Under the pieces are notes generated by a model. The model was not told the origin of the DNA. It did not search any database and saw nothing but the letters and a program-made list of their open reading frames with translations. Below, one piece after another: positions 27,549 through 32,190 of a stretch of 51,917 nt of DNA. The stretch is from contig BQKZ01001553.1 of the NCBI GenBank assembly GCA_036244855.1, positions 14,497 to 66,413 of the forward strand, in the 5' to 3' direction. Each line of letters begins with the position of its first letter. Position 1 is the first letter of the stretch. Position numbers and translations under genes: made by a program. Source of the DNA: Temnopleurus reevesii. Taxonomy: Eukaryota > Echinodermata > Echinoidea > Temnopleuroida > Temnopleuridae.

Positions 27549-30500
27549 CTTCTTCCATTTCCTCTTCTTCTTCTTTTTGATTACTCTGAAACCTTTCAAT
27601 CCCCTCCTCCTAATTATCTTCAGCTTCTTTTCTCGCAAATTCCTCCCTTCCTTCCCACCCTCCCTTTCCTGTTCTTCCTCCTAATCCTGTGTACTACAAC
27701 GCCAAATTACTTTGCTAGTTTGTTAAGGCAAGTACAAATTAAGAAAAGCACTTAATAAGCTACCGAATATTGACATTTTCTTTAGATATTTACATTAACA
27801 CCAGGGAGTAGACTGTCAATGATAAAGCATTCTAGCAGTGTAAGTACTCAAGACTTTGTCTGAAGTTCAGCTTGCATTGCACACTCCGATATTCAAATTA
27901 AATCTCAAGACTCAAAAGCCATGTAATCAATTCCTTATCTGTACATTCACATTCAAATCACATATATTTTTCTTTCACATGAACATAAACATTTGTAGGG
28001 ACATTGAAGAGGGCATTATGTGGATGTTCACATATGGTTATTGTATCTTTGATTATAATAGTTTGTTATTTATTTTACACCTCTGTCTTTTATAATCACT
28101 TTTGAATGCAATTTGAATCACACACATCAGCCGTGCAATCATGCATCACCATGTACATCTAATTTGTGAATATTCATGATTTTCAATGTGAACATCTGGA
28201 ATATTTCCAGTAATTATGAAATGAAGTAAATATCTTCCCCAGAACTGTTTCGATGATACAAATATACATCATTCCGAATATGAGAAAATATACTTCTTGC
28301 TAATCTTTGATAACATTTGTATATTTCTGACAGACAAAATCTATTTTTTGTTTAGTTTGCTTGAATTTTTTTCTTGAAATCATGATTCCATCAACATTTG
28401 TTATTGTAATAATGACCATAATCATAGCCCATTGAAACAGTTTTTAATGCTGTCAGTGGAGATTCAGTCGATTTGACTCTTGAATTGTCTGTCAAAATTG
28501 TTTAAGAATTTTAGAAGTAATATTTTCATTTTCATTTTTCATGAAATCCCAACTTTTTTCTTGCTGAATTAATTGATTCTTTATATTTGATCATTAAAAA
28601 AATGATGTTTTATTCACTTTATTCACTGGAAATTCAAAGAGTTGCATAAAAGAGAAAAAACTTTCAATGATGAACAAATAAGTAACACACTATTATTCAT
28701 CTCTATCCTAATAGATCAAAATTGTCCACCAACTGTTGAGTCCGAGACATCACGAGTTGCATTCATACACTGTATTTTTAATGCAAGCTTGCTGGCCTTT
28801 CATCATTTTCAAATATTACGTACATGTGCATAATTGTATATTCTATCAAATAAAATTATGAGTATAGACTAAAATGTATATCACAGAGATATCTAAAACC
28901 AATTTCTTATCTAAATAGGGGTTTATAAACCACAATTACATGCTTGGGGTGTTGGCGGAAAATATTTTTTTTAATTAGGTTTGAAAATGTTTAAGGATGG
29001 AGAGTTTCTGATGTGCATGGGCAGGCAATTCCAAAGGAAAGACATTTGTTATCAACTACATGTATTTGAATGCTAAAATAGCACAGACTATTGCCATTTT
29101 CTTGCATTGTTGGGCAGCTTGAAACAACAATCTGCATGCCTGTCCATGTACTTTACTACACGTACCTTCGAAGCAAAGGGAAACTTATAAAGGACTACTA
29201 GGACAGTTGCCAGGATCATATTCTCAATTTAATGAAAAATGGCTACCCTTGGTGGAAACATATATTAATTTTCATAATTTTGTTAGTCTTAATGTATTGT
29301 CCCACAATGTATGACTACATTCTATTCACACATCATTGTTTATAAAAAATCAATTGAATTATAGCAAGTTTGCAGGGAACTTCAATTTTCAATTTTAGCT
29401 TCTCAGTTTTTAATAGTGAGGTTGTTTTTCTTCCAAACTCTCTGCATCAGACACAAGCCATGATGGTTTATTTAATACCCCACTGAAATGGACATAACAC
29501 GCAACTAGTACCTTTTTTTAGAACATTGATTCCTTGAATCAAAGCACAAATGTGTCTAATCATTATAAAAATGTGAAATTTCAAAGAAAGATAGTTCAAT
29601 GTACTGAAGTGAGCTAGATCAAGATGATGTTAAAAATGTTTTAGCAGGCCATACGTTGCATCTTTTTTTTTGTCATTTGAATTTACATGTACACAATCCA
29701 TTTTCATAAATATTTGCTTTACATTAAAATTCACATGCAGTTCATCATTCTTATTTTTCATTTAGACCGTAATTCTATTGCAGTATATTGATAATTATGT
29801 CTTAATAAAGATCCATTGAGCTTATATCATCATCTAGCTGGAGCACATTTTGTTCATATCTCACATTCCCTTTCTTGGATAGTACTGATTTCTGGGTATT
29901 ATTATTTACAGTCATTTGTGTATTTCAGTAATCAGAATACATGTAGGCATAACTCCACGCTACTCATTATTCAAAAGTCATGGCTTCTATTTTTTAATTG
30001 TCAGTGTATATTTCTTCTTTTTTTGTATTTCAATGTATATTTTTGAAGTAAAAAAGGAGCTTGAGCTTGTATATTTTTTGTATCTAATGTTGTCTTTGTC
30101 ACTTTTTAATGCGTTTTTTTATGACCGAATAAAGAAGCCTTGAAATTTAAATTTAAATTGAAATTTTGAAATTACATATTGTAAGATAATTGACGAAACC
30201 ACATTAGATACAAATGTTACGTTAATCAATTATTCACCATACAGTGTACTATTAAAGATCTCCCTTACAGGGGTAGGTTTGAGTTTGGGGAGGGAATCAT
30301 TTTTATTTACCCCTACCCCATTGCATTTTATTTTGATGGTAAAGACCAGACACTTTACCCTGCAAATTCATTACTGTGTTAGGCTGGCACTTTATACATG
30401 TTAAGCTCTAACCCATGCATGTTAGTTATGATTTCATTGCTTTTTATTTTTTTGTTTCATTTTACCCTCTTTTCGCTGTCTGCCTTTTGACTTCCTTCCC

Positions 30501-30613
30501 TGCCTGTATCCCACTTCCGTTTTCCTGCTATTCTCTATTCCTCTATACAGAAAGGGCGCGGCTTTGGTTTGAGATCCATAAAGTATCGCCTGCCGTCCGC
30601 AACGAACGATTGA
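398..30613 (+). CDS. ARAP-family Rho/Arf GTPase-activating protein, C-terminal part (24 exons)
   Basis: Spliced gene model joined by reading phase over 24 exons, about 785 codons; the 5' half lies left of the window and coding may also be hidden in the N gap. Domain order seen: Gln/His- and Pro-rich linker (residues 1-100), PH (about 106-195), PH (about 215-305), RhoGAP (about 315-490), RA (about 545-630), PH-like (about 640-700), then a Ser/basic tail. In vertebrates this order (PH3-PH4-RhoGAP-RA-PH5) is specific to ARAP1-3, which couple phosphoinositide and Arf signalling to Rho inactivation and bind Rap through the RA domain at membranes. The RhoGAP arginine finger (GIYRLSG), LKKYFRELPDPVL and NLASVFGPTL are present. 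Odd: an in-frame TAA at 9763-9765 inside the RhoGAP domain. Family assignment is firm; which ARAP paralogue is not. Confidence 0.9.
744..1150 (+). repeat. GAT-rich and GGT-rich trinucleotide repeat in intron
   Basis: Impure (GAT)n at 753-912, purest at about 806-846, then GGT/GAT mixes to about 1150. It starts ten bases after the exon donor at 743. Read in the exon frame it is open and gives an Asp-rich stretch to a stop at 914-916. Confidence 0.9.
1291..1352 (+). CDS. ARAP exon: PH domain beta strands 1-2
   Basis: 62 nt, acceptor ATCATCTCAG, donor AAG|GTGAGT. With the phase-1 G of the previous exon it reads DFLRRYCVLEHGTFSYYQDD followed by K, a textbook PH-domain strand pattern (basic turn, YCVLE, SYY). 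Confidence 0.9.
1353..2580. other. Intron, no recognised feature
   Basis: AT-rich intronic DNA with many stops in every frame; no repeat or RNA gene recognised. Confidence 0.6.
2590..2690 (-). repeat. tRNA-derived SINE-like fragment, antisense
   Basis: On the minus strand an A-box TGGTCAAGTTG (2671-2681) is followed 34 nt later by a B-box GGTTTGAATCC (2627-2637), the internal RNA polymerase III promoter arrangement of tRNA genes and SINEs. The sequence does not fold as a clean tRNA, so a tRNA-derived repeat is the better call. Confidence 0.6.
2833..2906 (+). CDS. ARAP exon: PH domain central loop
   Basis: 74 nt, acceptor TATGACAG, donor AGG|GTGAGT, phase 0 in and 2 out. It encodes ANQAAKNTIEGTDMVFVANS and then APKQG, the variable middle of the PH fold with a hydrophobic MVFVA strand. 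Confidence 0.85.
2959..3733. mobile_element. piggyBac-like nonautonomous element (MITE) with TTAA ends
   Basis: The ends are TTAACCCTATTCCAACTGGG at left and, as reverse complement, TTAACCCTATTTTAACTGGG at right: an 18/20 terminal inverted repeat flanked by TTAA on both sides. TTAA target sites and CCC...GGG termini are the piggyBac hallmark. Just inside each end is a palindrome of poly-G, TCAATTTGA and poly-C. There is no transposase ORF in 775 bp, so it is nonautonomous. It sits in an ARAP intron. Confidence 0.75.
4030..4142 (+). repeat. LINE 3' tail (CR1/L2-like)
   Basis: GTGCGTGCCTTGAGCACTGA...GATTTGGCGCC followed by ATT-rich repeats resembles CR1/L2-type LINE 3' ends, which finish in short (ATT)n tails. 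Fragment only. Confidence 0.45.
4382..4490 (+). CDS. ARAP exon: PH domain C-terminal strands and helix
   Basis: 109 nt, acceptor TTTCATTTCAG, donor AAG|GTTAAT. It begins GHEYCFEIGTTLNEGRLFLF and ends AAEDEADRRNWMYSLIK. The terminal helix has the invariant PH tryptophan (RRNWMYSL). Confidence 0.92.
4675..4724. repeat. (TA)n microsatellite
   Basis: About 45 bp of alternating AT immediately left of a hairpin element, which itself ends in TATATA on the right side. Confidence 0.95.
4751..4838. repeat. Long hairpin with 42-bp arms
   Basis: Arms 4751-4792 and about 4796-4837 are near-perfect reverse complements (TATAAAAGACGAGACGAG... against ...ATCTCGTCTTTTATA), with a loop of about 3 nt. The palindrome is embedded in TA repeats. 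A short foldback transposon inserted at TA is likely. Confidence 0.8.
5188..5271 (+). CDS. ARAP exon: inter-PH linker and start of next PH
   Basis: 84 nt, phase 0 to 0, acceptor TTTGTTTGTAG, donor TCG|GTATGT. It encodes FHTPECMWKDCEAYEYAGFL then RRKVGRSS. The first half is the ARAP linker between PH3 and PH4; YAGFLRRK opens the second PH domain. Confidence 0.9.
6034..6142 (+). CDS. ARAP exon: second PH domain, strands 2-4
   Basis: 109 nt, a strong polypyrimidine tract before TTCAG, donor ATCA|GTAAGT, phase 0 in and 1 out. It encodes TTWQRLWFILQGKRLSFYSV and then EKDGMEVIDLRKAKEI. RLWFIL and LSFYS are PH strand signatures; the IDLRK stretch matches the equivalent ARAP segment. Confidence 0.92.
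6375..6438 (+). CDS. ARAP exon: second PH domain, acidic loop
   Basis: 64 nt, acceptor TTGTACAG, donor AAG|GTAAGG, phase 1 in and 2 out. It reads SQDHEEESNEHVKDIAIVIE then G and R, that is an acidic loop followed by a hydrophobic strand. Confidence 0.85.
6563..6910. repeat. Purine-rich (AGGA) low-complexity tract in intron
   Basis: About 350 bp almost entirely A and G on the plus strand. The open frames across it are compositional and not genes. Confidence 0.8.
7145..7217 (+). CDS. ARAP exon: second PH domain, C-terminal helix
   Basis: 73 nt, acceptor CTCCCTTCAG, donor TCG|GTAAGT. It encodes TIYLRADTQTISDAWMTALQ followed by KNSS, the terminal PH helix with its tryptophan (DAWMTALQ). Confidence 0.92.
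7828..7921 (+). CDS. ARAP exon: start of RhoGAP domain
   Basis: 94 nt, acceptor ATCTCAACAG, donor GAAG|GTATGT, phase 0 in and 1 out. It encodes QTGLELEDQLLTGEHIPHIV then KECIEFVYIHE. IPHIVKECIEF is the first RhoGAP helix (in homologues, IPxIVxxCIxFI). Confidence 0.92.
8100..8470 (+). mobile_element. CR1/L2-like LINE 3' end with reverse transcriptase C-terminus
   Basis: An open frame from 8107 to 8313 ends with AEKRFSVTAPKLWNSIPLAI and then RAI and a stop. The F-V-A-P-LWNS-LP-IR block is the typical C-terminal end of the RT ORF in many CR1/L2/Jockey-like LINEs. A 3' UTR with GCGCTATAGAAATG and an (ATT)n tail follows. 5'-truncated copy in an intron. Confidence 0.75.
8800..9012 (+). CDS. ARAP exon: RhoGAP catalytic core with arginine finger
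   Basis: 213 nt, acceptor TTATTAACAG, donor TCAG|GTAAGC. With the preceding phase it reads GLEQQGIYRLSGTASKIQRV onward to ALKKYFRELPDPVL and ends WYNKWIEVS. The arginine finger of GIYRLSG is the AGA at 8823-8825. The conserved Lys and Arg of LKKYFRELP, which contact the GTPase, are intact. Confidence 0.95.
9429..9577. repeat. Foldback element, CCCGTAACATAAA family, copy 1
   Basis: A palindromic element of about 149 bp with ends GGCCCCGTAACATAAAAG and, inverted, CTTTATGTTACGGGG. It contains GTTTGCGATTAATCGC arms and a central TTTGCCATAGACTTG. Near-identical to 22943-23090 and related to 46644-46773. Confidence 0.85.
9695..9800 (+). CDS. ARAP exon: RhoGAP middle, contains an in-frame stop
   Basis: 106 nt, acceptor TTCATTCTAG, donor CAG|GTACAC, phase 1 in and 2 out. 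The reading is DYTDHAIKLEWYKHILQSLP, then KVH, then TAA (9763-9765), then HTLKTIIAHLI in the same frame. Both sides fit the RhoGAP consensus (LPxxNxxTLKxLxxHL), so this is a stop within a real exon and not a wrong frame. No alternative splice site in the exon removes it cleanly. A sequencing error, a null allele or a genuine truncation are all possible. Confidence 0.85.
9838..9977. repeat. Foldback element, GTTTCATAAAGC family, copy 1
   Basis: The ends TTGTGTTTCATAAAGC and GCTTTATTAAACACAA are inverted repeats; the centre includes AAGGATCACCAGT. The ends and the AGGATCACCAG block recur at 34581-34866. Confidence 0.7.
10489..10660 (+). pseudogene. ATG-initiated fragment resembling the N-terminus of Crypton/DUF3504-type proteins
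   Basis: A CpG-containing block upstream leads to an ATG at about 10490. The frame reads MAANRSRFASLTEDDFEEII then RLKDAENYCWI and a TAA. RFASLTEDD...KDAEN resembles the start of DUF3504 (Crypton-derived) proteins that are abundant in marine invertebrates. A second short frame follows (MGDQPSGTSTIIP) ending at a clean GTAAGT donor. Isolated first-exon debris within an ARAP intron is the simplest reading; the family link is from memory and unproven. Confidence 0.35.
10815..10972. repeat. Foldback element, ATTGGATGGC family, copy 1
   Basis: A palindromic element of about 150 bp bounded by ATTGGATGGCTTTATTTCAT and ATTTATTGCCATCCAAT, with internal TGCAATATTGCCCTAAC arms. A near-identical copy lies in the opposite orientation at 22401-22560. 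Confidence 0.88.
11185..11642 (-). mobile_element. CR1/L2-like LINE 3' end, antisense
   Basis: On the minus strand the frame reads THTHYGDRAFSVIAPNLWNK then LPLSIHRAPSVSQFKSLLKT and YFFKQ before a stop, the standard RT C-terminal block of CR1/L2-like LINEs. It is followed by a 3' UTR (GCGCTTAGAAACATCCGTAT...) ending in an ATT-rich tail near 11190. 5'-truncated, in an ARAP intron. Confidence 0.8.
11983..12020 (+). repeat. (AGTGT)n microsatellite
   Basis: Seven or so units of GTGTA/AGTGT in a row. Confidence 0.9.
12025..12094 (+). repeat. LINE 3' tail, AAGGTGGACCTGTGCGCT family, copy 1
   Basis: TAAGGTGGACCTGTGCGCTA, AGTAGCCACTG and an (ATT)n tail end 26 nt before the ARAP acceptor at 12120. 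A close relative is at 41673-41735. Confidence 0.7.
12121..12205 (+). CDS. ARAP exon: RhoGAP C-terminal catalytic helix
   Basis: 85 nt, acceptor ATCTTTGTAG, donor GAT|GTAAGA. It reads R-VREKERINKMTEKNLASVF then GPTLMALPD. NLASVFGPTL carries the conserved RhoGAP asparagine and FGPTL motif. Confidence 0.95.
12206..12681. other. Intron, no recognised feature
   Basis: AT-rich intronic DNA; nothing recognised. Confidence 0.6.
12682..12840 (+). CDS. ARAP exon: end of RhoGAP and linker
   Basis: 159 nt (53 codons), phase 0 to 0, acceptor TCTGATTCAG, donor AAG|GTCAGT. It reads STFGNAEKEIAVIGDLMTYY then RWLFDVTEEEW, a very charged EEDKKVKK segment, and IHQLFTAKPK. IGDLMTYYRWLFDV is the last RhoGAP helix. 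Confidence 0.93.
12841..14045. other. Introns on both sides of exon 13287-13358
   Basis: AT-rich. A 24-bp block (13437-13460, GAAGTAAAAAAGGAGCTTGA then GCTT) recurs at about 30047-30070, so both belong to some dispersed repeat of unknown class. Otherwise nothing recognised. Confidence 0.5.
13287..13358 (+). CDS. ARAP exon: linker and first RA strand
   Basis: 72 nt from 13287, or 69 nt from 13290 because the acceptor is a tandem CAGCAG; both keep the frame. It encodes Q/QQ then SNAIVMPFYIRNKNEGNSIT and LP, the first beta strand of the RA domain. Donor CCT|GTGAGT. Confidence 0.88.
14046..14163 (+). CDS. ARAP exon: Ras-association domain core
   Basis: 118 nt, acceptor TTGTCAAAG, donor TTGG|GTGAGT, phase 0 in and 1 out. 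It reads IQETSTAKEVVESAVKKHNL then PTLDGHPWGLFEVIENGEL. The pattern TAKEV...KKHNL...WGLFEVIENGELER is that of RA domains, which bind Rap/Ras-GTP in the family. Confidence 0.93.
14670..14788 (+). CDS. ARAP exon: end of RA domain
   Basis: 119 nt, acceptor TTAATTGACAG, donor GTG|GTATGT, ends phase 0. It encodes ERMLFDYEVVLTEVGAWDPA then SAANNYLCIKPNSLLHSMEV. ERxLxDxExVLxxVxxWD followed by NxYLxIKPN is the standard RA/ARAP ending. Confidence 0.93.
15155..16090. other. Assembly gap (936 N)
   Basis: Run of N between the RA exon and the next PH exon. The gap is entered from an A-rich stretch and left through an 11-G run, which suggests a sequencing or assembly drop-out at homopolymers. The exons on either side are phase-compatible (0 to 0), but the gap could hide a further exon of the last PH domain. 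Confidence 0.98.
16170..16288 (+). CDS. ARAP exon: C-terminal PH-like domain, first part
   Basis: 119 nt, acceptor GACTTTTAG (weak pyrimidine tract next to the gap), donor AAG|GTGAGA, phase 0 in and 2 out. It reads IQSDIMRFCKSGNLISYWDI then FPLKIYMGIGSKFKKSAPTR. The K(I/L)Y(M/L)G...K.APT..WG pattern matches the last PH domain of ARAPs. Confidence 0.85.
16300..16930. repeat. Purine-rich and GAT/GAA low-complexity tract
   Basis: Long AGG/GGA-rich stretch (16310-16760, with GGAGCA repeats near 16622-16657), then GAT-rich sequence. The apparent Pro-rich minus-strand and Glu/Arg-rich plus-strand frames are compositional. Confidence 0.8.
17084..17125 (+). CDS. ARAP exon: C-terminal PH-like domain, small middle exon
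   Basis: 42 nt, acceptor TTTGCTAACAG after a long T tract, donor CAA|GTAAGT, phase 2 to 2. It encodes (R)WGITFVSPGEKDY(K), a strand of the terminal PH domain. Confidence 0.88.
17718..17781 (+). CDS. ARAP exon: C-terminal PH-like domain, terminal helix
   Basis: 64 nt, acceptor CTCTCTTACAG, donor AAA|GTAAGT, ends phase 0. It encodes KCLCFDSESVRTMWLAGLFR then CK, with the PH helix tryptophan (RTMWLAGLF). Confidence 0.9.
17837..18062. repeat. Foldback element, GGGCCCGTATTCTGAAAAC family
   Basis: The left end GGGCCCGTATTCTGAAAACT is inverted at the right end (AGTTTTCAGAATTTGGGCCC). The arms continue with GTGTTATC/GATAACAC; length about 226 bp. No ORF of note. Confidence 0.85.
18100..18345 (+). 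repeat. tRNA-derived SINE-like element
   Basis: A consensus pol III B-box GGTTCGATCCC lies at 18252-18262 within GCGCTGCGGGTTCGATCCCT. An A-box-like TGGCATGTGCC lies upstream near 18185. A tail ACATGCCGTTAAACTCAAATTC follows. The A-B spacing is larger than in a tRNA, as expected for a diverged SINE and not a gene. Confidence 0.55.
19202..19237 (+). CDS. ARAP tail exon (36 nt)
   Basis: Acceptor TTTTCTTCTTTAG, donor AGA|GTACGT, phase 0 to 0. It encodes LSGATAYASNLR. This short exon directly follows the last PH helix in frame. No domain; called from splice signals and phase. Confidence 0.6.
19735..19953 (-). mobile_element. Reverse transcriptase fragment (LINE remnant)
   Basis: The minus-strand frame includes RRVCDGVPQGYILSPLLFKF. 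GVPQG-x-LSPLLF is the conserved RT motif 4 of non-LTR retrotransposons. Very short degraded remnant. Confidence 0.5.
20494..20504 (+). CDS. Candidate 11-nt microexon of the ARAP tail
   Basis: An 11-nt TTACGAATAAC segment lies between a very strong acceptor (long pyrimidine tract ending CTGCTCAG) and a perfect donor GTAAGT. It is not a multiple of three. Inclusion would shift the next exon into a frame that stops at 23236-23238, giving a different short C-terminus or a transcript subject to decay. It may equally be a non-coding recursive or decoy splice site. Confidence 0.35.
20505..22400. other. Intron interior, no recognised feature
   Basis: AT-rich intron with a short (TA)n at about 21956-21972; no coding signal. 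Confidence 0.55.
22401..22560. repeat. Foldback element, ATTGGATGGC family, copy 2 (inverted relative to copy 1)
   Basis: Near-identical reverse complement of 10815-10972, from ATTGGATGGCAATAAATGG to GAAGCCATCCAATATAAT. Confidence 0.88.
22943..23090. repeat. Foldback element, CCCGTAACATAAA family, copy 2
   Basis: Same layout and about 90 percent identity by eye to 9429-9577: GGTCCCGTAACATGAAGG at left, CCTTTATGTTACGGGGCC at right. It ends 93 bp before an ARAP tail exon. Confidence 0.85.
23184..23255 (+). CDS. ARAP tail exon (72 nt), Ser-rich
   Basis: Acceptor AAATTTTAG, donor AGT|GTAAGT, phase 0 to 0. It encodes SQEPKRSPLSQLEQSSSIRD then RTSS. The basic and serine-rich segment resembles a phosphorylation-site tail. 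It is in frame with the 36-nt exon when the 11-nt segment is skipped. Confidence 0.7.
23298..23706. mobile_element. Long-TIR nonautonomous element
   Basis: The left end TCACAGTCACAGTTAACTGG (from about 23300) continues AAGTAAAGGTCAACCAATGTTAA and is matched by the inverted right end (reverse complement CATAGTCACAGTCAACCGGA), an imperfect TIR of about 60 bp. A further inverted copy of the GTCAACCAGAAGT core lies inside (about 23574-23600). No transposase is visible. It begins 43 bp after an ARAP exon donor. Confidence 0.7.
24251..24432. repeat. Mariner/pogo-like MITE with TACAGTC ends
   Basis: The ends TACAGTCAAACATGCTATAG and, inverted, CTACAGTCAGACTTGTCGAT, with internal ATAAAGACC and GGTCTCTAT arms. 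TA at the boundary fits Tc1/mariner-type target sites. About 182 bp, no ORF. Confidence 0.7.
24720..24835 (-). repeat. tRNA-like repeat, antisense
   Basis: The minus strand carries an A-box TGGTAGAGCAG (24788-24798) in a tRNA-like context (GGGCTCCGTGGTAGAGCAG). No good B-box, and an AAAAGAACAAA-like stretch follows. SINE remnant at best. Confidence 0.35.
25022..25192. repeat. Foldback element, AACTGCAACTT family, copy 1
   Basis: GGATGTTGCTAC at left and GTAGCAGCATCACC at right are inverted, with TTGCAAATTGCC / CAATCGCAACTT arms and a central GCGCGTCTTGTCAA core shared with three other copies here. Confidence 0.78.
25286..25468. repeat. Foldback element, AACTGCAACTT family, copy 2
   Basis: Bounded by AGGAGGTGTTATTCAAAATC and GAACAGCACCTCCTT, with ATCAACTGCAA arms. 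The centre is AACAAGACGTGCATGAAACA, the inverted form of the core in the other copies. Confidence 0.8.
26199..26219 (+). CDS. ARAP tail microexon (21 nt)
   Basis: Acceptor TTTTTATATTAG, donor AAC|GTAAGT, phase 0 to 0. It encodes FGVLRDN. Called from splice signals and phase only. Confidence 0.55.
26620..27235. repeat. Pyrimidine-rich low-complexity tract before gap
   Basis: From about 26690 the plus strand is almost pure C and T (TCCTCC, CTTCTT). Long open frames here are compositional. It leads into the N gap. Confidence 0.8.
27236..27468. other. Assembly gap (233 N)
   Basis: Run of N inside a CTT/CCT-rich tract, so the missing sequence is probably the same microsatellite. Confidence 0.98.
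27469..27580 (+). repeat. (CTT)n microsatellite
   Basis: About 110 bp of CTT repeats with two CTA variants, directly after the gap. Confidence 0.95.
27786..27839 (+). CDS. ARAP tail exon (54 nt)
   Basis: Acceptor TTTTCTTTAG, donor AGT|GTAAGT, phase 0 to 0. It encodes IFTLTPGSRLSMIKHSSS. Confidence 0.62.
27840..30550. other. Last ARAP intron
   Basis: AT-rich, no coding signal. At about 30046-30160 a piece with the GAAGTAAAAAAGGAGCTTGA block shared with 13437-13460 ends in GAATAAAGAAGCCTTGAAATT, probably the 3' end of a dispersed retroelement. Confidence 0.5.
30551..30613 (+). CDS. ARAP last coding exon with stop codon
   Basis: Acceptor CCTCTATACAG after a pyrimidine-rich tract. It reads KGRGFGLRSIKYRLPSATND then TGA (30611-30613), in phase with the 54-nt exon. 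No donor follows, so this is the likely terminal coding exon. Confidence 0.65.
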   Translation, partial: KGRGFGLRSIKYRLPSATND

Positions 30614-30784
30614 CCCCGCCACACCATCCATTATTACTAACGCAGCACCACAGCTTCATATACATTAGCTAACAAACATTCGACTGTGTTACATGTTGAT
30701 AGTTGTTATCGCAGCAATTATGAATTTTATGCCTTGTATATTTGAAGTATAGTAATATAAAACTTTGATATGATTATCTGGGAT

Positions 30785-31210
30785 TATGAAAAGAAACGAT
30801 TTTGACAGGAGCCCGAAAAAACCGTTCTTTGATGTTGCAGATTAAGCTTAAAGTACCATGGAAACGACACAACTCGATCAACGATTGAGAGTGAGATTCA
30901 TCACATTCCTCAGAAGGATGCAGTCGTGTTGCCATAGAAACAATTTGACAGGAGCCCGGGAAAACGTTCATGGATGTTATAGATTAAGCTCAATTTACCA
31001 TGGCAACGACAAAATTCAATCAATGTTGACTTTGGGATTCATCAAATTTCTCAGAGAGATGCGGCCCTGTTGCCATGGAAACGATTTGATAAGAGCCCCC
31101 AAAAATGTTCTTTGATGTTGCAGATTAAGCTCAGAGTGCCATGGAAACGACACAAGTCGATCAGCGATTGAGGATGATATTCATCACATTCCTCAAAGAG
31201 CTGCGATGAT
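30785..31210. repeat. 141-bp tandem repeat with RFX X-box-like motifs
   Basis: About 2.7-3 diverged copies with a period of 141-142 bp (key words GCCATGGAAACGA, TTTGACAGGAGCCC, CAGATTAAGCT, GATTCATCACATTCCTC). Five motifs of the form (G/A/T)T(T/A/G)(G/A)CC-AT-(G/A)G(A/C)AAC occur at 30852-30865, 30928-30941, 30994-31007, 31069-31082 and 31135-31148. These fit the imperfect palindrome bound by RFX factors. It lies just 3' of the ARAP stop codon. Confidence 0.8.
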
Positions 31211-31327
31211 TTGGTCATGACAACCGATGATGCCTCGTGTGCAAGTTTTTCTCTCTGAAGTGGATGCTAAAATGTCATATATGTAAATCTGGAGATTTTG
31301 TGTCCATGGACATTGATGCTAATTGGT

Positions 31328-31759
31328 TTCGACCAAGAGGGGGTTAAAGACTGGCAGTCCTGGAACTTAGAGGGCGCTTTTGCTGAATGTTATGGTATTC
31401 AACTCGTACAGAAGGGCTTAGAAATGCTCATATTGTTTATCCTATGAATACATTTATTGCTGTTCTTCTAAGTATGCATACCGGTATGTCCACAAAATCG
31501 TTGCATTCTGAATTCCTGATAATGCATACATTTGTGGATCATTGACTAAAAATACTTTTAACTTATGATTTTGCAATCTTAAAAATAGTTTCATGATCTA
31601 GTCGGGTCCTTTGTTAATATTACGACTACAAACATTAAGAATATACTGCTTTGATTGACTGCTGTACACAGTATGTAATCTTTTTTAATCAAAGCTTGAG
31701 AATCAGTAAATCACTGTAATTGTTCCTTCCAATAATATACATGCAGCTCTTGTTTGTAA
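31328..31759. repeat. 430-bp direct duplication, first copy
   Basis: Begins TTCGACCAAGAGGGGGTTAA and matches 31761-32190 over its whole length. The last 120 or so bases are identical; the first 300 differ by many substitutions and small indels. Confidence 0.9.
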
Positions 31760-31760
31760 N

Positions 31761-32190
31761 TTCGACCAAGAGGGGTTAAAGATTGGCAGTCCTGGAACTT
31801 AGAGGGCTCTTTTGCTGAATGTAATGGTATTCAATGCGTACAGAAGGGCTAAGAAATGCTCATACTGTTTACCCCATAAATACTTTTATTGTTGTTCTTC
31901 TAAATATGCGTATGTCCACAAAAGTGTTAGTGTTGCATTCTGAATGCCTGATAATGCAGATGTCTGTGGTTCGTTGACTAGAAATACCTTCAACTTATAT
32001 TTTAACAATCTTTAAAATAATTTTGTGATGAAGTCAGCACCTGTGTGAATATAATGCCTAAAACATGAAGAATATACTGCTTTGATTGACTGCTGTACAC
32101 AGTATGTAATCTTTTTTAATCAAAGCTTGAGAATCAGTAAATCACTGTAATTGTTCCTTCCAATAATATACATGCAGCTCTTGTTTGTAA
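31761..32190. repeat. 430-bp direct duplication, second copy
   Basis: Begins directly after a single N at 31760 and repeats 31328-31759. Divergence of haplotype size plus the N at the joint suggests two alleles joined in tandem by the assembler. Confidence 0.9.

Noticed and set aside
26618..27755. Long Phe/Leu/Ser-rich plus-strand frames
   Set aside because: Pyrimidine tract plus N gap and CTT repeat; no coding composition.
30858..31115. 85-residue frame with 47-residue internal repetition
   Set aside because: Period 141 is a multiple of three, so a repeat can stay open by chance. No start context or splice support, and the conserved part is the X-box-like palindrome rather than the protein.
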